Below are positions 25,501-36,201 of a stretch of 64,000 bases of DNA, one piece after another. A model generated the notes under the pieces. That model ran no database searches. It had not been told where the DNA came from and worked only from the letters and a program-made list of their open reading frames with translations. Position numbers and translations under genes: made by a program. Positions within the stretch are counted from its first letter, which is position 1. Every line of letters begins with the position of its first letter. Source of the DNA: Pseudopithomyces maydicus (taxonomy: Eukaryota > Ascomycota > Dothideomycetes > Pleosporales > Didymosphaeriaceae); contig JANTUC010000011.1 of NCBI GenBank assembly GCA_026873275.1, positions 1,426,001-1,490,000 on the forward strand, read 5' to 3'.

Positions 25501-27507
25501 CTGTTTCGGTGCATTCTGAGTACATTGGACCAATCTATGCTCTCAGATATGCTGGCTCGCCTATCAAATACCATCTCCGACGACGAAAGCGATATTCAAA
25601 CGTTCTCCATGGAAATTCTCACGACCTTACGGGCTATTATCGAAGCGCTACAACCCGATGACCTTCTGAAATACCCTCAGCTTTTCTGGACGACATGTGC
25701 ATGTCTAGACACTATACATGAGGGCGAGTTCATGGAAAGCATGTTGATGCTTGACAAATTTTTGGACAAGGTGGATTTGAGCAACCCGGAAGTCGTGGTC
25801 TTCCTGAAGAAAAGCCGACCTCCGAAATGGGAAGGGGAATTCGAAGGCCTTTTCCAGCTGGTATACAAGGGCGTACGTTCCAGTCTGTGCCTAGACCAAT
25901 CACTACGTCTCCTTGAACGGCTTGTGATCCTACCATCAAGCGAACTTGTCGGAGACGAGAATCGTCTTACATTTACAGTCCTCGCGAACCTACCTCGATT
26001 CTTACTCGCTTTTGAAGATCCGAACAAGGACCCTGCTGTTCGCGATAGCGCCGAAGTATTGGCGCAAGTAGCGCTCGAACATCAGCTTGATGATTTGGCT
26101 TCGCCACTCTCCGCCTTTGCTAGAAAGATTTCGCGACAAGGCGAGCAATTCCTTCAGCAGATGGTCGATGCCATTGTCGAGTACTACTTTCCACAACTCG
26201 AATTCGGCAGCCTCGTCTTTCTATTAGGATTACTGTCTAACAAGCTCGACTGGTTTAAGATCAACACGATGCAAGTGCTCACTCTTCTCATCAAGCGAAT
26301 TGAGATGCGAAAACCAGAAATTGCGCACAGAGGTCCGGATGTCATCTCTCCATTACTACGACTGCTCCAGACCGACTTGTGCGGTTATGCATTGCAGGTG
26401 CTGGATTCCGTCATAGATGTGACTGGCGGTCCTCAACCGCCAAACCTAGAGAGAGCACACATGCGTATGAGTATGGCAGGGTCAAACACCAGTAGAGCTT
26501 TCAAGAAGCAATTCGGTACGACACAGTCATTATATGGTATTCCCGAGGAGACCGGTTGGTCGATACCGGTCCCCGCTCAACATTCACACCTCACTAGGTC
26601 CAACGTGCATGCGGTTTTCTACACATGCAGTAATCTTGACGCCGAGGCAGCCGCAGATGTTGCGACACCAAAGATAGAGTTCCGCCAAGATGACTTCCCC
26701 TTCAGTCCTATCTCATCTGATTACCGCACGGCAACCATGACATCAGAAGATACGAGAGGAGAAAGCCACATAGGCGAATTGGTCATGAAATTGGACAGCC
26801 TGGACGACTTCTTCGAAGACGATGACGAGAACGAAACGCTAACGGACCTCCCCGATAGTTCCATCTTCGGAACCAACCGGTACGCAAATGGCTTATATTC
26901 TAACGGCCTCTATACAAACGACCCCCAAGACGTCCGAGAAAACCTCTACGACCAACAAACAGCACCCATCCTCCACAAGTCCCTCACCCGCAACGCCAGC
27001 GTCAACTCCTTCCAATCCGGCTTCTCCGACGTCAAGCTCTCCCCCGCCCGCGACCCCGGCGTCATGAACCCCACGGCATTCAGCTCCTTCACCTCCGCTC
27101 ACCACCTGCCCCCCATCCAGCCAGGGCGCCCAGGCCTCCACTCCCGCTCCGTCACCTCGCCCTCCGCCTCCAACCAAATGCAGCGCCTCTCCCCGTCTCT
27201 CTCCACCTCCGCAGTCGACGAGCACGGCGAGCCCTTCTCGGACGACGAGCTCTCGGGTGGCCGCTCCGTCTCGGCGAATGCCAGCACGGATAAACTCAGC
27301 ATCGAGACGGTGATCGGCGGCTTGAAGCAGGATACAAGGAGTAAGCTCAGGAGCGGTATGCGCAGGTTGACAGGGAATAGTGGAGATGTCAAGGAGAGGG
27401 ATCGCATGCGCGAGGCGGTTAAGTTGGCGCTGCAGAAGAGTCCCCAGGTTCCGAAGGTGCCGGATATTTATCTGATGGGGCAAAATCCGAAGAGTGCGGA
27501 TCCGTGA
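19547..27507 (+). CDS. TAO3: Cell morphogenesis protein of the Furry/Mor2/Tao3 family
   Basis: Very large HEAT/ARM-like scaffold that works with the NDR kinase (Cbk1/Orb6) pathway in polarised growth and cell separation. Firm exons: 19726-20342, 20404-21915, 21966-24974 and 25021-27507, about 2,540 residues (yeast Tao3 has 2,376). The N-terminal 200 residues are Ser/Pro-rich with His runs. The helical region begins near ICGPGVDPTFDQLIWALGHIA, a family hallmark. The acidic and Ser-rich tail ends KVPDIYLMGQNPKSADP. The first exon is uncertain: an ATG at 19547 with a GTGAGT donor at 19577 would pair with an acceptor at 19746, while 19725 has the better branch site (GGCTAAC). The intron ending at 21965 has weak donors (GTTTCG at 21916 or GTTAAC nine bases on). 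No frame damage despite C5 and C6 runs. Confidence 0.93.
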
Positions 27508-27979
27508 GGGGATAGCAGTGTGGGATGATGTTATAGATTGGGGAGATGTTAGGGCGGCGGGTTAGTTGGAGTTCATGTGTGTTTGTGTGATTTTTTTTTC
27601 TTCTTCATCTGAGGATGGAGGGTTTTTCTTTCTCTCTCTCTCTTTTTTCTACTTTTTTGAGAGGATATTTGGTGTATATGAGGTGTATGGTGTGGGTTTT
27701 TATGTATGTATACATGCATGTATGTGTGCGTGTATGTGTGCATGTATGGAATAGATGGATAAAATGATGGAGGAATGGGGGGTTGCTTGCATGTACAGGG
27801 TAGATACCACGCTCTTTCGAGATACCAATATTTTAATGCATTGCGGATATTTGCTATATCTTTATATCGTAACATCTACATACGATATCTCTCTTTTGCG
27901 CATTTTCGGTAGAAAAGAAGCGATGCAGATTGTGATTTAACTGGTCGTGTAAAGGTTGTTACTCCCCATAATTAAATAC
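27508..27979. other. 3' spacer with T-rich and TGTA-type repeats
   Basis: Non-coding, between the ends of converging genes. It has T and CT runs at 27590-27660 and an ATGT/GTGT-type microsatellite at about 27702-27750. Confidence 0.6.
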
Positions 27980-28926
27980 TCATAACTTAGACGCCCTCTC
28001 TTTCTGCTCTTCAAAATCTTCACCTTCAACCGCATCAATACCTTCCTTCACAAGACGCTTCACAGCCGCCTCGACATTCTCCTCCCCATCCATAACATCA
28101 ATCCACCCCTCGCGCCCTCCGTCCCCAAAACCGCAACAATCGACTCCGCAACCGTAGCCCGACTCGTATACCCACGGTTACTAATCCTCCCCACCTTCAC
28201 ATTCCCAGCAGGCTCTTCAGTCAGCGTCCCCGGCCTCAAGCTGATACCTGCAAACCTCTCGTTCTCGGGGACGCCCTTCTTGGCCTCCTCGTCGAAGCGC
28301 TCTTTCGCGAGCACGGTGAGAACTTCGTCTGCGGCGATCTTCGCCTTGTGGTAGTGGGGCAGGATTTCGTTGTGCACCTTTTGAGCGGCCTCCCAGTCGG
28401 CGTCCGTGTACCACGGAGCAGGCTTCCGACGGGACGCAGCGTAGGAGACGGTTAGGAATTTTTTGATGCTGGGCGCGTGGATGCTGGCTTTTGTGAAGGC
28501 GACGGCGGCGTCTTGGTCGATGGCTTTGGTTCGGGGGGCGCCTCCGCGACCGCCGGCTCCTACGGATTCGTTAGTATGTAATATTGTTGGAGTGGTGTGA
28601 AGACGTGGAGATGGCATGCTAGTAGCTAAGCTCATCACATTGTAAATCATTGATGTTGAGGCGGACTCACCGGCACTCCATACAACCCAGTCTGGCTTCA
28701 CCTGATCCAGGATCTTCTGGGCATCGCCCTCGCTCTTCACGTCCTCCACGCTACTGACCAGCACACTGAGCTTGCCTGGTTGCCCTTGTCCAAGCTTCTC
28801 GATAGTGGCTTTCTGGTCTGCCGAGCGAATCATGGATGTCACGTTCCAAGAGCGCGCGAGAAGAAGTGGAGTCAGAAGTTGTGAGACCTTGCCATGGCCG
28901 CCAATGAGGAGGATGTTGTGAGACAT
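27980..28926 (-). CDS. NAD(P)-binding reductase-like protein, frameshifted, with C-terminal SKL
   Basis: Atypical short-chain dehydrogenase (NmrA/YwnB-like NAD(P)-binding fold). Exons 28926-28671 and 28559-27980; the 111-nt intron has a GTGAGT donor and an ACTAAC branch site. The nucleotide-binding motif is ILLIGGHGKVSQ near the N-terminus; a Tyr/Lys-containing HYHKAKIAADEVL lies mid-protein. As written, the frame leaves the family sequence after EGARG and stops at 28060. One extra base in the run of four C at 28105-28108 restores a natural C-terminus (WIDVMDGEENVEAAVKR) that ends in SKL at 27982, the classical peroxisomal targeting signal. Substrate unknown. Alternatives are a true frameshift allele or a 44-nt weak intron that would delete 15 conserved-looking residues. 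Confidence 0.75.
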
Positions 28927-29894
28927 ATTCGTAGCTAGTGAACTATACGTGAAATAAAATGATTAAAATCAATACGAATAGAAACTGGCCTTGCTGTGAA
29001 TCACAATGGCTGTAACTATATATTGGATATGGTGTGCTTTCAAACATGCTTTGATGACGTAACCGCCCAGTACTCGGAGGATGCATTCGGGCCGAATTGA
29101 TTCGGTGATGAGAAGCCTGAAGTGTAGGTATGTGAATACATGCATACTCATCGTATTATTGACTACAACGGATTCCTAAAGACGATGCTATAGATCAAGT
29201 AATTACGAAGAGCCTCGCAGTTATACAAGCTCAATTATGTCTCAGCGCTCGCACAAGTCGACAAGGATATAGCGGAGTTAAGAAAAACGTTTGGGGTAAG
29301 TATGCGTGCGATCTTACAACCTCACAATTTGTGACCTCATTTACCCCACACACCTTGATAGCCTCTGTTAGCATCTATCACACTTGGCTGTGACGCCAAT
29401 CGAGGTGTTTTCAGGGCTTACAAAAAGAACCCCTAGGCATGGCAGAAAAGCCGAAGGCTTGGCACTTGTGAGCAAAAGACCCGCATAGGGCAGCTTGCCG
29501 GCAGAAAGATCACTTGCCAAAATCTTCCAGGCAAATGGTTTGGAACATACCCGCGTGCTTGCCTTGACAAGCAATCACCTCGCAGGAAATGGTGGCGAGC
29601 TACAACACGCGGGTAGAAGCAACCATTGACGAGGGCCTCCAGATCACGATGTCAAAATCATTCCAAGATTATTTCGCAGGCGAAACACAATATCATATAG
29701 GCATACCGAAGACAAAACGCACAATAATATTAGCAGCAGTGTGAAGTTTGCTGTACTGTTTGCAAACGTGTGATCATCCATTCACTGACAAAGTCTATCA
29801 ATACTATATATACTGGCGCAGCCTTACTCCGATATATATACTACAGCTAGTCCAACAGCTTTTCTGTCGTTCGCCAACGGCATCCAATTCCACC
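28927..29894. other. Gene-free spacer
   Basis: Promoter region for the divergent reductase-like and Cys-rich/RING genes. The minus-strand open frame at 29368-29574 has no supporting features. No RNA gene is recognised. Confidence 0.5.
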
Positions 29895-30538
29895 ATGTCC
29901 GCAATACATCCCCGCCCCCCATTATGCGAAGAACCAACATTCAACTGCCCCTGCAACGCACTGATCTACAATCGCATCCTGGGCCGCTGGCTCTGCTCAT
30001 ACTGCACGTCTAAAAGCTACACGCCGCTCAATCAATGCTTGGTCGACATGCACCCGGGTCGTTGTGTCGACAAGGTTACAGGAAATTGGTTCTGCGAGCA
30101 GCACGGGCGCCAGTGCGACGTACTTGTCCCGCGACCCGAGGGCAGTGGCTGGCCAGCACTAAATCTACCGTGTTCGCAGATTGCGTTCATGCACAGCCAA
30201 GTAGGTCGGTATGTTTGTGACGATCATCTCGATGATATTGTTGCGGCGCGGGGGGTCTGACATTCCGTCCGCTACGGTCACATGCTGGGTTTGGCGTCCT
30301 TCGTCAAGATGAGTCCTTGGGTGCTGACAGGTTGATTCATTTGGATTTTATATCGAGGGTCGTGGAAAGGGAGTGTCCTATCTGCATGGAGCCCAAGGCT
30401 AAGTGGCGCGCGCTTAAAGTATGTGGGCATGAGCTGTGCGAGGACTGTCTCCAGGAGCAACTGCTTAGTACGCTGGACAATAGGTTTTCTTGTCCCTTTG
30501 ATCGGCGGTCGTTGTTTGATACACAAGCTGATGAGTAG
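29895..30538 (+). CDS. Cys-rich repeat protein with C-terminal RING finger, frameshifted
   Basis: Probable zinc-binding E3 ubiquitin ligase, about 214 residues when repaired. The start is MSAIHPRPPLCEEPTFNC. Three related Cys modules follow, each ending in Gly-x-aromatic-x-Cys-x2-His/Cys (GRWLCSYC; GNWFCEQH; GRYVCDDH). The frame then stops at 30258-30260. One extra G in the run of six at 30250-30255 reads through to a RING finger (ECPICMEPK...CGHELCEDCLQEQ...CPFDRR) ending at 30538. The eighth metal ligand is Asp instead of Cys, as in Rbx1-type RINGs. A spliced alternative (GTATGT at 30209 to CAG before 30332) is in frame but would remove the third Cys module. RING function is established for the family; the substrate is unknown. 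Confidence 0.6.
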
Positions 30539-30674
30539 TACACCGACTTTAGGAGGAGATGGCTTTTTTTAATTTGTTGCAATAATATATCCTTGCCCAT
30601 GCAGGGTATTCTAGTATTCTGACCTGATGCTCCACTGCGTATATCATTGATTGGTCTTAAAATTGTATATCAAG

Positions 30675-30962
30675 ATGGCGTCTACAGCCTCTTGTTTCCA
30701 TATTGCAGGATTTGGCTACCCGAATTGCTACTGCCATCAGCTGTTGGTCGATCTCATTCATGGCTCCTACCATTTCCGCTGTGCCACAGTATCAAAGACT
30801 ACGGTCCGAGCCCCAGTAACTCACAACCAACGCACCGAAAAGGCGGTTGACCTGGTCAAACCACGACTCATGTTTCAAATGTCACGATGCAAGCACCCCG
30901 CTTCTCTGAGGCAGAATTTTCCGTGGCATCGGATATCAGAAAAACCCCTGAAATTTACATAA
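30675..30962 (+). pseudogene. Decayed tandem relative of the Cys-rich module protein
   Basis: Short open frame starting MASTASCFHIAGFGYPNC. Its YPNCYCHQLL...GSYHFRC pattern matches the spacing of the first Cys module of the upstream gene (FNCPCNALIY...GRWLCSYC), which suggests a tandem duplicate. It ends without a RING and has no clear splice sites. It could be a small real gene; decay is the simpler reading. Confidence 0.35.
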
Positions 30963-30979
30963 AACAATCTCGGTCTGCA

Positions 30980-31186
30980 CGATATTGATCAGGCGTGAAG
31001 GGCGTCACCTTCAGTCCGACAATGCAGCAGGTCTTGGAAAATTTGATGGATGACTTATCTAGTGCAGATGTTACTAAATGTCGACAGCAATACCACAAGA
31101 TCGCTTTGCTCTCTCCAGGTGGGACAGAGGAAGGTCTTAGCTCGGTGAACGCAGAATTGCCGATCAATAAGGCGCAGTCACTCTGA
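30980..31186 (+). pseudogene. Coding-like fragment after the Cys-module relative
   Basis: Open stretch preceded by a possible acceptor (GATCAG), reading KGVTFSPTMQQVLENLMDDL and ending at 31186 with no ATG of its own. It may be a last exon of the upstream decayed gene, but I find no matching donor. Confidence 0.25.
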
Positions 31187-31851
31187 ATATCTTCAAAACT
31201 ACCATTGTTTCATCGAGGGAATCACTGCAATCTTGCAACGCCATAATTGATGGTTTCGAATCGGCGTGGAAGTTGTAGGTACTTGCGCTGAACAATCTAC
31301 CTCGCGGCATTCGTTTCCTTTGTTCAACCCTGGTAATTTACATGAAAGAACAAGAAATTTGAGTACTATGGATCGCACGAAGCGCGACCGAAGTCTTGGG
31401 TGCTATGCTCTAGGGGGACGAGTCTATTGTCGGTGAACGGGGGTATTAGGAATTAGATTAGGAGCATTTGGGTTGAACTATATGTATCCACAAAGAAACA
31501 AGTTGTAGCTGAAGAGTAGTGTTCATCTTTTTCTTTGCCTGCCGTTGTCGGAGACGTTTTTGGGGGTTCTTCAAGATGTGGCACGGAGTCATAGCTTTTA
31601 CCCCTTCACTGTAGCAGATAAGTGACACTCGATTCCTCAGCAGAGCCGTGTGTGATCACTAGAGGCACATGTTTTCTTCATTTTACGGAAAGATCAGCAC
31701 CATCAAACGATACAAGTATGGCTGATTTTCCCCGGTGTAATGTATTGTCTTCTGACTGGTGTATTATTATTATCTTAAATTTCATTCTTTCATACCACTT
31801 CTTTGCGACCATTCTCTGATACGACCCTACACACACCAAAAATCTTTCATC
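31187..31851. other. Gene-free promoter region of the chitinase
   Basis: A/T-rich spacer just before the chitinase ATG. No gene or RNA is recognised in it. Confidence 0.5.
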
Positions 31852-32991
31852 ATGCGGTCCTCTGGAATTGCGTGTCTGCTTCTCACAATTTGCAGCCAGG
31901 CGAATGCCTTATACAGACCAAATGCCACTGACAACATGGTCGTGTATTATGGTCAAAACTCCTGGGGAGACTCCCATGGTACTCGCGAATACTTCTCCAA
32001 ATGGCAGGGCCGTTTGAAAAACTACTGTGAAAGTCCGTCTCCTCATTCCCGAATCCATAAGTCTAGTTGTACTAATCTGCATGATAGATGACAACGGCAT
32101 CGACGTATGGACGAAGATTTTTGTTGCGAAACATATTCTAAAAGCATGATAGGTCATTAATATCGCATTTTTGATCAGTATGGTACCAGTACCGAAGCTG
32201 GTGAGCAGCATTCATTTGCACGTTCTGAGAAGAGAACTGATTAGACTTAGAATCTCGCAAATCTGGATCGAGGCAAGGATTTATGTCCTGACGGCCTGAA
32301 ATACTGCAGCAATATGGAGTATGCGAATTTCATCTCCTTCTTGATGTTATACGGACTACCATTTTAACTAAAACAACCTTATAGGGAAGATATCGAAACC
32401 TGCCAGAACAATGGCAAAACGATTATCTTATCCATCGGGGGCGAGAAAGGCGTACCCGGCCTTACATCCTTCGCTAGCGCTGAAGAAGCAAAGAAAAATG
32501 CCTATACCATCTGGCAGATGTTCGGCCCTCTTGCTTCAGAAAATCCCGCTGCCAAAGATCGACCTTTTGGAAAGAGTGCTGTAGATGGATTTGACCTCGA
32601 CATTGAAGATCCCGATATTGAATACTTGCCTGAGTGGACGGAAGAGATGCGAACACTCACAAAGAGTCAAAAAATACTTCTAACGGCTGCTGTGGACTGT
32701 GGCAATCTTCCAGGCGAAGGGCCCATGGGCAAACTTATCTCGTCAAACGTAACATTAGACTACGTGAACATTCAGTTCTACAATTCGATGAATTGCTGGG
32801 AGAGCGGTGAGCATAACTCCGAAATCAAGAAAGATGTAATTGTCACATAGAACGATTGGGCTACGACCAAGAACGCGCAGTAGCTTGTGGGCTTAGCTGC
32901 CGGTGACAGTGCTTGCAAGGTCACAGGTTGCTACAAGGATGACATGACATTGTTCGAGGAACCCAAGAAATCTTCTAAATTTGGCGGTGCT

Positions 32992-33004
32992 ATGCTTTGG
33001 GATA
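32992..33004. repeat. Left copy of 13-bp direct repeat (target-site duplication)
   Basis: ATGCTTTGGGATA within the chitinase coding sequence, repeated exactly at 34215-34227 on the far side of the AT-rich element. Joining the two flanks through one copy restores the chitinase frame (LWD followed by MS). Confidence 0.85.
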
Positions 33005-34214
33005 GTGTTGTCCTTAGGGGCGGCATTACGTGTTAGATAATTTTATTAACTTTTTTATAAATAAATAGTATTATAAAGCTAAATCTACTTATTTATTCTA
33101 GTACTAGAGTTTCCCTTATATAACCCTACTATTAAACTAATTAAAACGCGATCGTCTATAATATATAAGTACCTATATATAATTTACTACTAAATAAAAG
33201 ATATAATAAAAGTAATACTTAGTACCTTATATTTAGGGCGCGTTTACGCGCCCTAAATACTTAGTATTATATAATTACTTTTAATACTTCCCCTAAAAAT
33301 ATAATACCCTCTCTACCTATTAGCTCCCTTAAAAAGTTAAAATTATTTTTATTTATATCTATCTTTTTTTACTTAACTATTAGGCTTTTTAGCAGATTAA
33401 TTTATTTTAAAGTTATATTATAGTGCTTTAGATAGTTTATAATTATAATATATTATATTAATATATAAAGTTTAATTACTTCCTCTACAGTTATAATAAA
33501 CTTAGTTATAATTATAATTGTAATTAAGCTTATTAAGTAATGCGTAATATTTAAATACCTTTTTATTATTAAATTAGTATCTTCTTTAAGATCTACTAAA
33601 GCTAAAAGCTATTTTATAACTTTCTTTATTAAAATCTATATATAGGTTTACTTATCCTTTAGCGTATCCCTATATATAAAAAGGTAAGTTTTAGTCAGAT
33701 CCTTAATTAAATCTTTAGTTAAATTTTTAATTAAATTCTTAATTATAGTTACTATAATTATAATGCGTAAAGTAGTAATAATAATATTTATATATATTAA
33801 CAGAGTCCCTAGCGCAGAGTAATTAAATACGTATATTATATAGATATAGTAATAATAATAATAATAAAGATAGAGATAGAGATAAAGATAAAAATAAAAA
33901 TAAAAATAAAAATATAAATATTTTAGTGCCGCAGGCCTATTATAAGTACTAAAATACTTAGTCTCTAAAAAATAATTAAATAAAAAAATAAAATATTAAG
34001 GCGCCAGAAACTATAAGCTTAAAGAAAACTATTATAATTAAATTAGCTTAATAATAATCTAGCTAATAACTTTACTACTTTTTAAATTATAACCCTTTAT
34101 ATACGCCCGTTTTTAATTATTATAAAAGGGATTAACAGCTTTTTTTCTATTATATACGTTTTTATCTAGTTAGTTACTCTACTGCCGCTTTCCAAAAACA
34201 TAAAATAAAACAAC
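33005..34214. mobile_element. AT-rich inserted element, probably a RIP-mutated transposon
   Basis: About 1,210 bp, almost all A/T, with no open frame, inserted in the chitinase gene and bounded by a 13-bp direct repeat. Its composition (TATAATTA-like words and CA-depleted DNA) is that expected after repeat-induced point mutation. The left edge (33005-33035) is less AT-rich, and the right edge ends in an A-rich stretch (AAAAACATAAAATAAAACAAC, shown here as its last 21 bases trimmed by eye). A GC-rich hairpin lies inside. Class cannot be read: the long duplication and A-rich end favour a non-LTR type, the hairpin favours nested inverted repeats. Confidence 0.75.
33230..33259. repeat. Perfect 13-bp inverted repeat inside the AT-rich element
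   Basis: TATTTAGGGCGCG at 33230-33242 and its exact reverse complement at 33247-33259 with a 4-base loop. Weaker symmetry extends about 30 bases further each way (AAAAGTAAT on both sides). It is the only GC-rich spot in the element and could be two abutting terminal inverted repeats. Confidence 0.85.
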
Positions 34215-34227
34215 ATGCTTTGGGATA
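34215..34227. repeat. Right copy of 13-bp direct repeat
   Basis: Identical to 32992-33004; see the left copy. Confidence 0.85.
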
Positions 34228-34436
34228 TGAGCTAGGCGGTGAACAACCAAAACTTTGAGCAAAAAGTCAAGAACGCCTTGGCGCAGGAGGGAGATCCACT
34301 TTCGATCTCCAGTCAGGTCATGAGTACCACTTCGAGCCTTCTCACCGTTCCCACATCTACGACGGCTTTTTCGGGTACACAGAGGAATAGCTCCCAAATT
34401 TCTTCTCAGACATCATTGGGTGTGGCTACCGGTTAG

Positions 34437-35305
34437 CCTCCTAAGTTATTTCTTTTTCCATAGTTGATCCGAGTGGCCAATACCGTGGTAACATTCATTT
34501 GACGGAACGAATTATATCACATCATACATCAACCTTTGTACATGTTATGCTCTTAGTGACATTCCATGACGAGTGGTCGGGTGTGTTGTAGTGCCCCCAG
34601 GCTTTCGTACTAACAGTTACTGGCAAGATAAGGTCTTCGTACTCACGTTCTTCGTCGGCCTTTCTGGGCTACAGACAATCTGGTCTTGCAAGATGAGCAG
34701 TTTAACTCGTATCTCACAGAATCTCGCCAGGTATGCCGCTAGATCATGGCGACAGCAAGTTACTGTTGTTCCGCCTTCAGTCGTAATCAATGGTAGGAAT
34801 CCAACACATCGAAAGAAGATATCAATCTATTGATTGCTCGTATAACGAGTCATATGTTGCCTTCGAGCATGTGCTTCTCCCAGCCAAGCTATCATACGAA
34901 CTTCCTCTCGCAGCCCGAGGCCTTCGAACACGCGAGCGCGCACAATCACCGTTTCCAGACTAACAGTGATACCCAATCTGCTTGCATGCATGATAAACGT
35001 TTTTTGAGACACCACGTGCGATTACCATTACCGTGGCACTCGTAAATACTCGGCACACTTTCAGTCTATATTTAGCCCCCGTTCAATCATCCACGCATTT
35101 ACGGATACGAACGCAACGTTGTCTCACCGCTCCAACTGAATACTCTCCACACACGCACAAATCGGAACAAAGATGTCAATATCGAAAATTTCTTAACCCT
35201 ACTGGCACGGCGTCAGGTCCGAATTATATGTAACACATCTTTTTCCGCTGTCCAATCCAATCCGCACCTTCACACTCTCATCCATCTATCCATCACTCAG
35301 TGACA
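34437..35305. other. Spacer after the chitinase, possible gene remnant
   Basis: Mostly non-coding. A stretch at about 34650-34732 reads FWATDNLVLQDEQFNSYL and ends at a GTATGC donor-like site, but has an upstream stop and no partner exon, so it may be a gene remnant. Nothing else is seen. Confidence 0.4.
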
Positions 35306-36056
35306 ATGCCCACCTCCCTCATCCACCCAACCACCCTCTTCCTCCTTCTCTTAAGGTAACTCCCACCCTACTCCACCCCTCCCCATCCATCCCCCTCACA
35401 CCCCCAGCGCCTTCCACACCCACGCCCTTATCCCAACCTACATCCCATGCCCCTGCTACACCGCATCAACGCACCTCCCGCACCCCACCTGCCCACCCCC
35501 GAACCCCAACCACCCCTGTCCCGTCCCCGACTGCGTCGTTGCAACCTTCGTCACCGCGCCCGGATGGAACCCTGAATGCACCAGCACGCCAACCCGCACG
35601 TCGTATCTCCCGTGCCAAACGGCGTGTCCGACCGGGTGCGCGACGTCGACGTTCACGAGCACGTTGGGCCCGGGAACGTGTCTTCCTAGCAGCACGCCGG
35701 GTACGAGCAGCGTAGTTACGATCCCGCGGTCGACGAGGAAGTGCTATACGAGGACGACAACGGTGAGTCGGACGTGTCCTGAAGATCAGCTGGGGTGTCC
35801 GCCGCCGGATTGTATTTATCTGAGTGAGTTTTGTCCTTACTTTTGCTTGTTTTATTTTGGTGAAATGGCAGGTGGTGAGTAAGTTGATTGTTGACGGGTT
35901 GTTTTGCTAGGTACGACGACGATACCAGGGGGCGTGGTGGCGGGGTGTAGTACTACGCCGACGGTGACGGAGTATAGGAGTTGTAAGGGGAGGTGTGATG
36001 GGAGTTGTGGGACGCAGTGGGTTACGGAGACGGCGGGGGTTTGGAAAAGGGGGTAG
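35306..36056 (+). CDS. Small secreted cysteine-rich protein
   Basis: Three exons (35306-35355, 35408-35823, 35911-36056), 203 residues. The N-terminus MPTSLIHPTTLFLLLLR is a signal peptide. The mature part has about 18 Cys, many in CxC or Cx3-4C spacing (IPCPCYT; LPCQTACPTGC; RSCKGRCDGSC), between Thr/Ser/Pro-rich segments. No GPI tail or known domain is seen. Size, secretion and Cys content fit an effector-like or cell-wall protein. Donors are GTAACT and GTGAGT, with phases 2 and 1 matching. It lies next to the broken chitinase in the accessory part of the window. Function unknown. Confidence 0.75.
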
Positions 36057-36201
36057 TGGGGTGGGGAGAGGGAGAGGAGAGGTGTGGTGGTTTGTAGTTC
36101 GAGTAGGATTGACTGAGTATGGCTTGTCTGAAGTGACGAGATGCGTCACGATGGACTGCAATTCCACTCGACGATTATACAGATTTGGCGCATCCTTTTT
36201 C

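Larger units (their letters stand above)
31852..34436 (+). pseudogene. GH18 class III chitinase gene, broken by insertion and stop codons
   Basis: Endochitinase of glycoside hydrolase family 18, normally secreted and acting on chitin. Exons 31852-32032, 32088-32104, 32153-32200, 32251-32318 and 32385 onward read in frame. A signal peptide (SSGIACLLLTICSQANA), YYGQNSWGDS and the catalytic motif DGFDLDIE (DxxDxDxE) are intact. The frame then meets TAG at 32848-32850 and another near 32881. A 1,210-bp AT-rich element follows LWD, flanked by a 13-bp direct repeat. Beyond it the frame resumes with MS-stop-AVNNQNFEQKVKN and a Ser/Thr-rich tail to 34436. Each TAG is one CA-to-TA change from CAG. The product would lack the barrel's last strand, so it is probably inactive. 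Confidence 0.88.

Noticed and set aside
26893..27483. 196-codon antisense frame at the end of the Mor2-family gene
   Set aside because: Gly/Ala/Val-rich shadow typical of the reverse complement of GC-rich coding DNA.
28060..28170. 44-nt intron in the reductase-like gene to reach the SKL frame
   Set aside because: Donor GTTGCG is poor and the splice would delete about 15 residues that look conserved in the family.
30209..30331. Intron (GTATGT to CAG) as the explanation for the RING gene frame change
   Set aside because: It keeps frame, but would remove the third Cys module (GRYVCDDH), which matches the two upstream modules; a homopolymer deletion explains the sequence better. Not fully excluded.
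33005..34214. AT-rich block as a centromere or mitochondrial DNA insert
   Set aside because: Short, bounded by an exact 13-bp duplication inside one gene; a mutated transposon fits better.
34573..34833. 86-codon open frame after the chitinase
   Set aside because: No motif; a different frame within it looks slightly more coding-like but lacks a start and a partner exon.
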